Origin: Actinocorallia sp. API 0066
GTDB lineage: Bacteria; Actinomycetota; Actinomycetes; Streptosporangiales; Streptosporangiaceae
DNA: 64,000 nt
Reading direction: 5' to 3'
Assembly (NCBI RefSeq): GCF_020991275.1
Contig: NZ_JAJLQY010000003.1
Span: 1-64,000 of the forward strand
Shown here one piece after another: positions 28,084-36,343 of this stretch; positions within the stretch are counted from its first letter, which is position 1; the number at the start of each line of letters is the position of its first letter. The notes under the pieces are model-generated. The model searched no databases and was not told the origin of the DNA. It was given only the letters and a program-made list of their open reading frames with translations. A program made the translations under genes and the position numbers.

Positions 28084-29574
28084 ATGACCGTATCCGCCGA
28101 AGACGCGCTCGCACTCGCGCTCGGTCCCGACGGCAAGGAGGGCAGGCTGCTCATCGACGGCGCCCTCGTGCCCGCCCTTTCCGGCGCCACGTTCGACGTC
28201 GTCGACCCCGGCACCGGCGAGGTCGTCACCCGGGTCGCGCGCGCGGACGCGAGCGACGTGGACGCCGCCGTCGCCGTCGCCCGCACCGCCTTCGACGAAG
28301 GGCGTTGGACCGGTCTGTCCTCGGCCCAGCGCGCCGTCGTGCTCTGGCGCGTCGCCGAGCTGCTGGAGGCCAACGCGGACGCGCTGGCCCGGCTGGAGAG
28401 CCTCGACGTCGGCATGCCGGTCACCCAGGCGCGGCTCATGATCGCCGAGGCGGTCAACCAGTTCCGGTACTTCGGCGGCTGGGCCGACAAGATCGAGGGC
28501 AAGACCGTCGAGATCGGCCCCGGCGAGCGGCGCTTCCACGGCTACACCCTCAGGGAGCCGATCGGCGTGGCGGGGCCCATCACCGCGTGGAACGCGCCGC
28601 TGATCAACCTCGCCATGAAGATCGCGCCCGCGCTAGCGGCGGGCTGCGCGTGCGTGGTGAAGCCCTCCGAGGAGGCCCCCCTCACTTCGCTCGCCGTGGG
28701 CAGGCTGCTGCTCGAAGCGGGCGTGCCCGCCGGCGTCGTCAACGTGCTCAGCGGCTTCGGCGACGCGGGCGCCGCGCTCACCGCGCACCCCGACGTGGAC
28801 AAGATCAGCTTCACCGGGTCCGGCGAGGTCGGCCGGCGCATCATCCAGGCCGCGACGGGCAACCTCAAGAAGGTCGCGCTGGAACTCGGCGGCAAGTCCC
28901 CGACCATCGTGTTCGCCGACGCCGACCTCGCCCAGGTCGTGCCGGGCGTCGCCGTCGGCATCTTCTGGAACACCGGCCAGATCTGCACCTCGGGCAGCCG
29001 CCTGCTCGTGCACCGCTCGGTGTACGACCAGGTGGTGCAGGGCGTCGCGGACGCGGGCCGGGCCACCCGGATCGGGTACGCCACCGACCCCGACGCCGAG
29101 ATCGGCCCCCTGATCTCGCGGCGGCACCTGGAGCGGGTGTCCGGGTACGTCGAGAGCGGCATCGCGGAGGGCGCCACCGTCGTCAGCGGCGGCAAGCGCG
29201 TGGGCGACCGGGGCTTCTTCTACGAGCCGACCGTCGTCGCCGACGTCACCAGCGAGATGAAGATCGTCCGGGAGGAGATCTTCGGCCCCGTCATCGGCGC
29301 GCTGCCCTTCGACGACGTGGACGAGGCCATCGCGATCGCCAACGACACCGAGTACGGGCTGGCGGGCAGCCTGTGGACCCGGGACGTCGGCGTGGCGCAC
29401 CGCGTCGCGCGCGGCCTGAAGGCGGGGCGCATCGGCGTCAACATCCACCGGGCGGGCGGCGTCCAGATGCCCATCGGCGGCTACAAGCAGTCCGGCTGGG
29501 GCCGGGAGAACGGCGCCGACGCCGTTGAGGAGTTCCTGGAGACCAAGTCGGTCGTCGTCAACCTGGACCGTTGA
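28084..29574 (+). CDS. Aldehyde dehydrogenase family protein
   Basis: A 496-residue NAD(P)-dependent aldehyde dehydrogenase that oxidises an aldehyde to its acid. The catalytic pair is present: E267 in LELGGKSP and C301 in GQICTSGSR; ITAWNAPL and SFTGSGEVG mark the cofactor fold. The start has a full GAGGAGG site seven bases upstream, and the N-terminal 25 residues precede the family core. It is expressed from its own box-controlled promoter, and a strong terminator follows. Supplying a carboxylic acid to one of the neighbouring CoA-transferases is a reasonable but unproven role. Confidence 0.92.
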   Translation: MTVSAEDALALALGPDGKEGRLLIDGALVPALSGATFDVVDPGTGEVVTRVARADASDVDAAVAVARTAFDEGRWTGLSSAQRAVVLWRVAELLEANADALARLESLDVGMPVTQARLMIAEAVNQFRYFGGWADKIEGKTVEIGPGERRFHGYTLREPIGVAGPITAWNAPLINLAMKIAPALAAGCACVVKPSEEAPLTSLAVGRLLLEAGVPAGVVNVLSGFGDAGAALTAHPDVDKISFTGSGEVGRRIIQAATGNLKKVALELGGKSPTIVFADADLAQVVPGVAVGIFWNTGQICTSGSRLLVHRSVYDQVVQGVADAGRATRIGYATDPDAEIGPLISRRHLERVSGYVESGIAEGATVVSGGKRVGDRGFFYEPTVVADVTSEMKIVREEIFGPVIGALPFDDVDEAIAIANDTEYGLAGSLWTRDVGVAHRVARGLKAGRIGVNIHRAGGVQMPIGGYKQSGWGRENGADAVEEFLETKSVVVNLDR

Positions 29575-29602
29575 CCCTGAGACGACCGGCCCCACCGAGC
29601 CG

Positions 29603-29636
29603 ACGGCCCAGGGAGACTGCCCTCTCCCTGGGCCGT
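29603..29636 (+). terminator. Terminator after aldehyde dehydrogenase
   Basis: A perfect 14-bp stem (ACGGCCCAGGGAGA and complement) closes a 6-base loop, 28 bases after the stop codon. Confidence 0.85.
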
Positions 29637-29672
29637 CCTCACCTGCCCGGCGGAGGCCCCGGAGACAGCGGC

Positions 29673-29708
29673 GAGCCCGCCGCCCGGGGAACTTCGGGCG
29701 GCGGGCTC
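29673..29708 (-). terminator. Terminator after the VOC gene
   Basis: A perfect 14-bp stem (GAGCCCGCCGCCCG and complement) closes an 8-base loop, 15 bases beyond the minus-strand VOC stop. Confidence 0.8.
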
Positions 29709-29723
29709 GGCGGGGGAAGCGCG

Positions 29724-30185
29724 TCAGCGGAGGACGCGCTCGTGGATCTCCGGGATCGGGTGCGGGATCTTGGCGGTGCCCTCCGGGAGCGACTCCAGGA
29801 CCTCACCCGTCGAGGAGATGATCTCGACGAGGTAGCCGTCGGGGTCCACCGCGATGGTGATCGTGACGCCGCCGACCGACAGCGGCGGCTCGAAGGCGAG
29901 CTCGTGGCCCGCGGCCTTGAGCTCCTCCGCCGCGGCGGCCGCGTCGTCGACGTTGAGGACCACGTTCGTCCACGACGCCTGGCCCGAGTGCACCGGCAGC
30001 GCGTCGCCCGCGATGAGGACGAGCGAAGGCTTGCCGTCGGCGCCGGCCAGGACGACCTCGATGACGTCGGGGCCGGTGAACTCGATGCGGTGCACCTCGG
30101 TGAAGCCCAGAACCGTCGTGTAGAAGGCCACCGACTTCTCGATGTCGCTCACGACGATCTTCGACTGGGCGTAACGGGCTTGCAT
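29724..30185 (-). CDS. VOC (glyoxalase/dioxygenase-fold) family protein
   Basis: A 153-residue protein of the vicinal oxygen chelate superfamily, built from two beta-alpha-beta-beta-beta units: AQSKIVVSDIEKSVAFYTTV with LGFTEVHRIEF, and VVLNVDDAAAAAEELKAAG with DPDGYLVEIIS. Members are lyases, epimerases, dioxygenases or binding proteins, usually with a divalent metal. The metal ligands cannot be placed with certainty, although E in LVEII is a usual one. GGAGG precedes the ATG. It is divergent from a small alpha/beta-barrel protein, with an AT-rich box between them, so it probably belongs to the same catabolic regulon. Confidence 0.85.
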   Translation of the reverse strand: MQARYAQSKIVVSDIEKSVAFYTTVLGFTEVHRIEFTGPDVIEVVLAGADGKPSLVLIAGDALPVHSGQASWTNVVLNVDDAAAAAEELKAAGHELAFEPPLSVGGVTITIAVDPDGYLVEIISSTGEVLESLPEGTAKIPHPIPEIHERVLR

Positions 30186-30328
30186 TCCTGTACCTCCAAG
30201 AGGGGGGGTGAACGGTACGGAAGAACCGCCGCCGAGCGCCCGATCGGCGGCGTGCGCAGCATCATGGACTACGTATTATGTATTGAAACACACACCCAGA
30301 AGAGACGCGCTTCACATCCGAAGCAATG

Positions 30329-30342
30329 CACGATATATTATC
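30329..30342. promoter_or_regulatory. AT-rich palindromic box 4, divergent VOC/small barrel promoter
   Basis: CACGATATATTATC matches the reverse complement of box 3 (CATGATATATTATG) at 12 of 14. It ends 53 bases before the small protein gene. A weaker AT-rich stretch, ACGTATTATGTATTG near 30271, could be a second site nearer the VOC gene. Confidence 0.65.
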
Positions 30343-30395
30343 CATCTCACTTTCCCCCACCCCCGACGCGTCGTCGGGAGAGGAGTCCACACCCC

Positions 30396-30737
30396 ATGGG
30401 TCAGTACACCTACATCGTCCTGACGAACCCGGTCGAAGGCCGCGAGGACGAGTACAACGACTGGTACGACAACACCCACCTGCACGACGCCCTGCGGATT
30501 CCGGGCTTCGTCGCGGCCCAGCGGTTCGAGCTGGCCGACGCGCAGCGGGCCGAGCCGCCGCACCCGTGGAAGTACCTGGCCATCTACGAGCTGGAGATCG
30601 ACGACCCGCAGAAGACCGTCGACGCGCTCGCCGCCGCCTACAACACCCCCGACATGATCATCAGCGAGGCGCTGTCCCAGGTCCGCCTGGGCTGGATCTA
30701 CCAGCCGATCACCGAGCGCCTCGAAGCCAAGCGCTGA
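30396..30737 (+). CDS. Small dimeric alpha/beta-barrel protein (DUF4286-like)
   Basis: This 113-residue protein begins YIVLTNPVEGREDEYNDWYD and continues HLHDALRIPGFVAAQRF, the pattern of DUF4286/EthD-like ferredoxin-fold proteins that pair into an alpha/beta barrel. Relatives are often found in gene sets for breakdown of hydrophobic compounds, where they may act as small isomerases, cyclases or ligand carriers; no activity can be assigned here. The ATG has GGAGAGGAG about eleven bases upstream. An AT-rich box lies directly before it and a terminator follows, so it is probably transcribed alone. Confidence 0.82.
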   Translation: MGQYTYIVLTNPVEGREDEYNDWYDNTHLHDALRIPGFVAAQRFELADAQRAEPPHPWKYLAIYELEIDDPQKTVDALAAAYNTPDMIISEALSQVRLGWIYQPITERLEAKR

Positions 30738-30800
30738 ACCATCGGCGCGTCACCGCCGGAGCCGCCGCCCGACCGGCGGCGCGCTCGGCCGCGTCTCCCC

Positions 30801-30834
30801 CGAGCCCGTCCGCGACCCCGTGCGGACGGGCTCG
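30801..30834 (+). terminator. Terminator after the small barrel gene
   Basis: A perfect 13-bp stem (CGAGCCCGTCCGC and complement) with an 8-base loop. Confidence 0.8.
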
Positions 30835-30951
30835 GCCCGCTCCGAGCTGGTCCGGCACGGCGGGGCTGGCTGCGCGGCACTCGATTTCATCTCGAAACCG
30901 GCGGCCCGTTGCCGTCGATCCGCGCGCGAACTACCGTGCAGGTGAACATCA

Positions 30952-30976
30952 TGCATCATATGAAACTCATGATGCA
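30952..30976. promoter_or_regulatory. Inverted repeat upstream of the sensor kinase
   Basis: TGCATCAT and ATGATGCA form perfect 8-bp arms around a 9-base spacer, about 45 bases before the kinase gene in an otherwise AT-rich pocket. It is unlike the CATAATATATTATG boxes and may be a separate operator. Confidence 0.5.
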
Positions 30977-31019
30977 CGATACGAAAGACTTTTGTGTTTT
31001 GAGGAGGACGGGATGAGCC

Positions 31020-33275
31020 GTGCGCGGTAGACGGTCGGCGACCAGGAGCCCGAGGAGGTCAGGAGCCGCCCCCGTCGGCGGACGGCTCGCCCTCGTCCTG
31101 GTCCTCCCCCTCGTCTCGCTCGTCGCGCTGTGGGCCTTCGCGGCCGGCGCGTCGCTCAACGAGGCGCTGCGAATGCTTGACCTTCGGGCCCAGACCGAAT
31201 ACCTGCACAAACCCATCGAGGGGGTGATCATCGCGATCCAGGAGGAGCGCACGGCGGCCGCCATGGGCACCTCCGACTTCGCCGACAAGGTCTCCAGGAC
31301 CGACACCCTCATCGCCGGGTTCCGCGCCGAGGCGTTCTCCCCGGACAGCCGCGACGTGATGGACCCGATCACCGAGACCCGGCTCCGCGCCGTGGACGAC
31401 GCCCTCACCGGGATCTCCACCCTGCGGGCCCAGGTGAAGGACGCGAACCCGCTCGACGTCGTCAACGGCTACAGCGAGGTCTTTGACACCATCATGTACC
31501 TGATGGGTGTTGTGGTCTCCATCGACGACCTCGACATCCAGCGCAACGGCGCCTCGGTGCTCGACCTGTTCCGGTCCAGCGACCTCCTGATGCGCCAGAC
31601 CGCGCTGCTGGGCGGCCTGCCCCACGACGGGAAGCTCGACCCCGCCCAGCGCGCCGCGTTCGCGGGCTGGGCCAGCGCCCGTGAGCAGTTCTTCCGCCTG
31701 GGCGTGTCCGGCCTCGACGCGGAGTACGCGGCGAAGTTCGAGGCGGCGGCGCGCACCCCCGAGTACGCGCGCCTCACCGACCTGGAGCGGCGGATCGGCG
31801 TCGCCGGGGTCAACACCAAGAACGGGCCGTCCGTCGCCGAGTGGCAGCAGGCCGTCGGCGCCGCGATGCCCGCGCTGTTCGGGCCCACCCCGGACGTCGT
31901 CACCGCGCTGCGCGCCGACGTCGAGCCGATCGGGCGGCAGATCATGACGCGGCTGGTCGTCGCGGGCGGCCTCGGGCTCCTCGCCGTCATCGGGTCGCTG
32001 CTGCTGTCGATCCGGCTCGCGCGGAGCATCACCGGCGACCTCAAAGGGCTGGAGAAGGCGGCGCACACCCTGGCCGACGAGCGGCTGCCCGACGTCGTCG
32101 CCCGGCTGCGGCGCGGCGAGGACGTCGACAGGTCTCTCGCCGAGGCGCCGCTGCCCGGTGACGCCAGGACCAGCGAGATCGTGTCGGTGGCGCGGGCGTT
32201 CGGCACGGTCCAGCACACCGCCGTCGAGGTCGCGATCGGCGAGGCGCACCTGCGGCAGAGCATCGGCAAGGTGTTCGTCAACCTGTCCTGGCGCAGCCAG
32301 GGCCTCCTGCAACGCCAGCTCCAGCTCCTCGACCAGATGGAGCGGCGCGCGGCGAGCCCCGAGGAACTCGACGACCTGTTCAAGGTCGACCACCTGACGA
32401 CCCGGATGCGGCGGCACGCCGAGGGTCTGGTGATCCTGTCCGGAGAGCCGACCGTGCGCGCATTCGACCACCCCGTACCGATCGAGGACATCATCAGGGC
32501 GGCCATCGGGGAGGTGGAGGACTACACGCGGGTCGAGCCGATCGTCTCCCGGTCGTCCTCCATCACCGGCGCCATCGTCGCCGACGTCATCCACCTGCTC
32601 GCCGAACTCATCGAGAACGCCACGGTGTTCTCGCCGCCCGGCACCGAGGTGCTCGTCAAGGCCGAGACGGTCGCCAACGGCCTCGCCGTCGAGATCGTCG
32701 ACCGCGGGCTCGGGCTGTACCCGGACCAGATCGCGGAGCTGAACGGCAGGCTCGCCGACCCGCCCGAGTTCGACCTCGCCGACTCCAGCAGGCTCGGCCT
32801 GTTCGTCGTCGCGCGGCTCGCCGACCGGCACGGCATCAGGGTCGCGCTCCAGCCGTCCGCGTACGGCGGCACGACGGCCGTGGTGCTCATCCCGTCGGCG
32901 CTCACCGTGCACGAGGCGGAGCGGCGGCCCGCCGTCGAGCGGTCGGCGCCCCGGCCGGAGCTGGAGCCGCCCGCGACGTCCTCGGGCGCGCACGCGCGGC
33001 CGCCCTCCCCCGTGCTGGAGCCGCCGCGCGGCGCGGACAACAGGTTCGAGTCCGGGAGCACGCCGGGACGGCTGCCGCGCCGCCGCCGCCAGCAGAACAT
33101 GGCGCCGCAGCTGCGGACCAGCGCCCCACCCGCCGCCTCCCTGCCCGACGACGACTTCGAAGAGCCCGATCCCGAGTCGAGCCGCGCCCTCATGGCCTCG
33201 CTCCAGCAGGGCTGGACGATGGCGCGCGAAGGGAAGAACCCCGCAGACCCCGAGAACGAACGGAACAGACCGTGA
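31020..33275 (+). CDS. Nitrate/nitrite-sensing (NIT) domain sensor histidine kinase, conservon CvnA-type
   Basis: A 751-residue membrane sensor: one helix at residues about 20-43, an external helical NIT-like domain to about 305, a second helix (LVVAGGLGLLAVIGSLLLSI, about 310-335), a HAMP-like linker and a HATPase_c domain with N box LLAELIENATVFSPPG and G box EIVDRGLGLYP. The usual phospho-acceptor helix is replaced by VDHLTTRMRRHAEGLVILSG, as in CvnA proteins of actinobacterial conservons. The last 130 residues are disordered and Pro-rich. The GTG start lies 12 bases after GAGGAGG; an ATG at 31013 is better spaced but opens a five-codon frame ending in TAG. The stop overlaps the next gene (GTGA). 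Confidence 0.87.
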   Translation: MRGRRSATRSPRRSGAAPVGGRLALVLVLPLVSLVALWAFAAGASLNEALRMLDLRAQTEYLHKPIEGVIIAIQEERTAAAMGTSDFADKVSRTDTLIAGFRAEAFSPDSRDVMDPITETRLRAVDDALTGISTLRAQVKDANPLDVVNGYSEVFDTIMYLMGVVVSIDDLDIQRNGASVLDLFRSSDLLMRQTALLGGLPHDGKLDPAQRAAFAGWASAREQFFRLGVSGLDAEYAAKFEAAARTPEYARLTDLERRIGVAGVNTKNGPSVAEWQQAVGAAMPALFGPTPDVVTALRADVEPIGRQIMTRLVVAGGLGLLAVIGSLLLSIRLARSITGDLKGLEKAAHTLADERLPDVVARLRRGEDVDRSLAEAPLPGDARTSEIVSVARAFGTVQHTAVEVAIGEAHLRQSIGKVFVNLSWRSQGLLQRQLQLLDQMERRAASPEELDDLFKVDHLTTRMRRHAEGLVILSGEPTVRAFDHPVPIEDIIRAAIGEVEDYTRVEPIVSRSSSITGAIVADVIHLLAELIENATVFSPPGTEVLVKAETVANGLAVEIVDRGLGLYPDQIAELNGRLADPPEFDLADSSRLGLFVVARLADRHGIRVALQPSAYGGTTAVVLIPSALTVHEAERRPAVERSAPRPELEPPATSSGAHARPPSPVLEPPRGADNRFESGSTPGRLPRRRRQQNMAPQLRTSAPPAASLPDDDFEEPDPESSRALMASLQQGWTMAREGKNPADPENERNRP

Positions 33276-33658
33276 CCGGCGAACTGAACTGGCTGCTCGA
33301 CGACCTCGTCGACCGGGTGCCTGCCGTCCACCAAGCCCTCCTCCTCTCCCGCGACGGCCTGGTGATGGCCAACTCGCGCGGACTCGCCGCCAAGGACGCC
33401 CAGTTCCTCGCCGCGCTCTCCTCCGGGTTCCACAGCCTGGCCAGGGGCGCCGCCGAGCACTACGCGGCCGACCGCATCAACCAGGCCGTCATCGAACTGG
33501 ACGACCGGCTCTTCTTCGTGCTGCCCGCGGGCACCGGCACCTGCCTCGCCGTGCTCAGCGACTCCGGCCCGCAGGCCGCCCAGGTCGCCTACGAGATGGC
33601 CGTGCTCATCGAACGCGTCAGCCGCCACCTCACCGCCGCCGCCCGCACCGGCACCTGA
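33272..33658 (+). CDS. Roadblock/LC7 domain protein (conservon CvnB-type)
   Basis: A 128-residue Roadblock/LC7 protein (LNWLLDDLVDRVPAVHQALL, SRDGLVMANS, FVLPAGTGTCLAVLSD). In conservons these proteins bind CvnA and a small Ras-like GTPase to form a membrane signalling complex. It is translationally coupled to the kinase by a 4-base overlap. The DUF742 protein (CvnC) and GTPase (CvnD) that normally follow are absent: the next 500 bases are repetitive non-coding DNA and then a gene on the other strand, so this is a two-gene remnant or a minimal form. Confidence 0.92.
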   Translation: MTGELNWLLDDLVDRVPAVHQALLLSRDGLVMANSRGLAAKDAQFLAALSSGFHSLARGAAEHYAADRINQAVIELDDRLFFVLPAGTGTCLAVLSDSGPQAAQVAYEMAVLIERVSRHLTAAARTGT

Positions 33659-33744
33659 CCCTCCCGACCCGCCCCATCCACCTGACCCGCCCCATCCACA
33701 CCGGGGCCCGCGGCCCTTCCCCAGCCGCGGGCCTCCCTCCCCTC

Positions 33745-34022
33745 CCCCAGGCCCTCCGCCCACCCCTCCCCCGGGCCTCCGCGCGCCCTCCCCTGCCTTA
33801 CACGCCACACACGCGCCTCACACGCCACACCTGGGCCCTTCGCCCACCCCTCCCCCGGGCCTCCGCCCACCCCTCCCCCGGCCTTCCGCCCACCCTTCCC
33901 CCGGCCCTCCGCGCGCCCCTCCCCCGCCTTACACGCCACGCACGCGCCTTACACACCACGCACGCGCCTCACACACCACACACGCGCCTCACACGCCACA
34001 CCTGGCCTGCACGCCACACCCG
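33745..34022. repeat. C-rich tandem repeat block of two interleaved families
   Basis: The gap between the convergent Roadblock and LtrA genes holds two unit types. Type A, about 22 bases, reads CCTCCGCCCACCCCTCCCCC and begins near 33752, 33774, 33839, 33860, 33882 and 33904. Type B, 17-20 bases, reads GCCTTACACGCCACGCAC and begins near 33795, 33814, 33926, 33946, 33966, 33986 and 34005. The order is A-A-B-B-A-A-A-A-B-B-B-B-B, suggesting the block itself was duplicated. Nearly all cytosines are on the plus strand. No gene is supported here or in the rest of this 500-base gap. Confidence 0.8.
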
Positions 34023-34160
34023 GTTCTCCCGCGAGTCACAACGATCTCTCCTGACGGACAGGCGAGAACCCTCGCGCACCGGGGAAGACTCCGCCATGAG
34101 CCGACCCGACGTGCGGTCCACGCGGTCCAGGCGGTCGCGGGGCGAGGGCGGGTGCGGGTG

Positions 34161-35321
34161 TCAGGGTCGGGTGGCGGTGAGGATCGTGGCGGTTCTGCGG
34201 TGGGTGCGGGCGAGGGTGAAGGCGGTGGGGATGAGGAGGGCGTTGAGGAGGGCGAGGGCGGCCAGCGGCGGGAGCAGCGGCGCGGCGAGGCCCGCGAGGG
34301 CGAAGACGAGGCAGAGGACGGCGCGTTCACGCCAGGCACGGCCGATCGTGGCGCGGTAGTACCAGGCTTGCGCGCCGAGGTAGAGGAGCGTGCCGCCGAA
34401 CAGCAGGAGGGCGACGGGTGTGGAGCCGTGGCCGAGGGGGTGGGCGATGACGAGTTCGCTGCCGACGGCGAAGAGGACGAGGCCGGTCAGGGTGGCGTAG
34501 GTGGTGTTGATGGCGAGGCGGACCGAGCGCAGCGGGTCGCGGGTCGTGGCGAGGTGGCGGGCGATCACGTCCTCGCCGCCGCCGAAGTAGCTGCCCCACA
34601 GGCAGACGAGGGCGACGAACACGCCGGTCGTGCCCGCCACCGTGGGGACGTCCACGGGCGCGTCCGCCACGGCGGGCCCGACGGTGAGGATGGTCTCGCC
34701 GAGCATGATGATGAGGAACAGGCGCAGGCGTTCCAGCATGTGGCCCGCGTCGAACACCACGCTGGCCGAGTGGAAGACACGGCCGGGAAGGGGGTGCGCG
34801 AGGAGCGTGCCGAGGAGGTCGATGAGCGCCGCGGCGCCCCACCAGGCGAGCCGCGGGCCGGGGGCGGCGAGCGCGCCCGCGATCCACAGCGGGGTCGCGA
34901 CGGCGTGCCACACCAGGACGCGCTGGTAGTGGCGGCGCATCTCCGGGCCGGGCGAAAGCAGCGCGCCGATGGCGGGCACGACGAGCAGGATCAGCAGCAT
35001 CGGCACGACGAACGCCCAGGGGCCGCCGCCGAACGCGCGGGAGATCGCCGCGTTCATGAACAGCCCGAGGCCCATGGCCACCACGACCATGAGCCGGGTG
35101 CGCGGCCTGTCGATGTCCAGGAGTGTCGCGCCGAAGCTGGTGAACGCCCAGGTCCCGATGACGCTGACGAGCAGCACTCCCGTCTCGGCCGCGCCGCGCC
35201 ACGTCAGATGCTCAAGGAGGTGGTGGGCGAGTTGGGAGACGGCGAAGATGAAGATGACGTCGTAGAGCAGTTCGAGCGGCGAGACCGCCCGCTTGGTCCG
35301 GGACACGGCGTGGCCTGGCAT
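34161..35321 (-). CDS. Low temperature requirement protein A (LtrA) family membrane protein
   Basis: A 386-residue integral membrane protein with about ten hydrophobic helices. The start of the LtrA family is plain: VSPLELLYDVIFIFAVSQLA, followed by SFGATLLDIDRPRTRLMVV and the central MLERLRLFLIIMLGETILTV. The biochemical role of the family is not established; the name comes from a Listeria cold-growth mutant. The ATG with AGGGTGA six bases upstream is preferred over a GTG three codons earlier. Codons at its 3' end are markedly C-rich. It is not obviously linked to its neighbours. Confidence 0.88.
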   Translation of the reverse strand: MPGHAVSRTKRAVSPLELLYDVIFIFAVSQLAHHLLEHLTWRGAAETGVLLVSVIGTWAFTSFGATLLDIDRPRTRLMVVVAMGLGLFMNAAISRAFGGGPWAFVVPMLLILLVVPAIGALLSPGPEMRRHYQRVLVWHAVATPLWIAGALAAPGPRLAWWGAAALIDLLGTLLAHPLPGRVFHSASVVFDAGHMLERLRLFLIIMLGETILTVGPAVADAPVDVPTVAGTTGVFVALVCLWGSYFGGGEDVIARHLATTRDPLRSVRLAINTTYATLTGLVLFAVGSELVIAHPLGHGSTPVALLLFGGTLLYLGAQAWYYRATIGRAWRERAVLCLVFALAGLAAPLLPPLAALALLNALLIPTAFTLARTHRRTATILTATRP

Positions 35322-35408
35322 GCGCTTCACCCTAGGGCGCGGGCGACCCGGCCCCCGGGACGTCGCTCGGCGTGACGAGGCGTGTCCCGGAGGGCGGGTC
35401 AGGGCTCG

Positions 35409-36296
35409 TCAGACGCCGACGGACTCGGCCAGCGCGATGACGCCCTCGGCCGTCTTCACGTGCGCGATGTCGATGTGCTGGCCCTCGAAGTCGACGGCGG
35501 CGCTGCCCTCGGACTCGGCCTTGCGGAACGCCTCGACCATCCGGCGGTAGAAGTCGACGGTCTCCGGCTTGGGGGTGAACACCTCGTTCGCGACGGCGAC
35601 GTGGGACGGGTGGATGCAGACGAGGCCGCGGTAGCCAAGCCGCCGGGAGTCCTCGGCGAAGCGGCGGCACCCGTCGAGGTCGCGGATGTCCTGCCACACG
35701 CCGGTGACGGGGTGGTGCAGGCCCGCCGCGCGGGCGGCGAGCACGATCCGGCTGCGCAGGTAGAGGGTCTCCAGGCCCTCGGGGGTGAACTCGAAGCCGA
35801 GTTCGCGGCCGACGTCGGCGTTGGGCCCGGTCGCGCCGAGCAGGCTGGAGACGCGCGGGCTGGCGGCGGCGATCTCCTCGCAGCGCGCCATCGACACCGC
35901 CGTCTCGTAGCTGAGGATGAGGCCGATGGAGCCGGGGGCGAGGCCCTCGCGCTCCTCGACGTGCGAGACGACGGCGTCGATGCGCTTGACCTCGTCGGCG
36001 GAGAAGACCTTCGGCAGGAACAGCCCGGCCAGGCCCGGCACCGCGATCGCCTCGATGTCGGCGCCGAACAGGCCGCTGTCGTAGCTGTTGGGCCGCACCC
36101 ACACGTCGGGCCGGACGCCCTGCTCGCGGAGCCGTCCGAGGGTGTCCCGGACGGTCCGGCGCGCCGCCGCCTTGTCGGCGACCGGGACGGAGTCCTCAAG
36201 GTCGAGGATCAGCGCGTCGGCGTCCGCCGCGACCGCCTTCTCGGCCCAGGTGGGCTTGTGCCCGGGGACGAACAGCATGGAGCGGTAGGGGTTCAC
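35409..36296 (-). CDS. CitE-like HpcH/HpaI aldolase/citrate lyase family protein
   Basis: A 295-residue TIM-barrel lyase of the CitE group, which cleaves or forms beta-hydroxyacyl-CoA thioesters such as malyl-, citramalyl- or beta-methylmalyl-CoA with a bound Mg2+. Recognisable segments are YRSMLFVPGHKPTWAEKA, DALILDLEDSVP with the acidic metal ligands, LILSYETAVSM and GATGPNADVGRELG. The GTG start has AAGGAG eight bases upstream; a longer open frame shadows the next gene. It is the last gene of a three-gene minus-strand operon with an enoyl-CoA hydratase and a CoA-transferase, which points to a lyase step after CoA activation and hydration. The substrate is not determined. Confidence 0.9.
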   Translation of the reverse strand: MNPYRSMLFVPGHKPTWAEKAVAADADALILDLEDSVPVADKAAARRTVRDTLGRLREQGVRPDVWVRPNSYDSGLFGADIEAIAVPGLAGLFLPKVFSADEVKRIDAVVSHVEEREGLAPGSIGLILSYETAVSMARCEEIAAASPRVSSLLGATGPNADVGRELGFEFTPEGLETLYLRSRIVLAARAAGLHHPVTGVWQDIRDLDGCRRFAEDSRRLGYRGLVCIHPSHVAVANEVFTPKPETVDFYRRMVEAFRKAESEGSAAVDFEGQHIDIAHVKTAEGVIALAESVGV

Positions 36297-36343
36297 GAGT
36301 CTTCTCCTTGCTCGGTGTGGGGGTGCCCGGCCGGGGACGCCGG

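Noticed and set aside
33589-33939. Minus-strand Gly/Ala-rich 116-residue frame
   Set aside because: It translates the tandem repeat block antisense and gives low-complexity sequence with no ribosome site.
33745-34022. Repeat block as a CRISPR array
   Set aside because: Repeats of 17-22 bases are adjacent or nearly so, with no unique spacers of constant length and no cas genes nearby.
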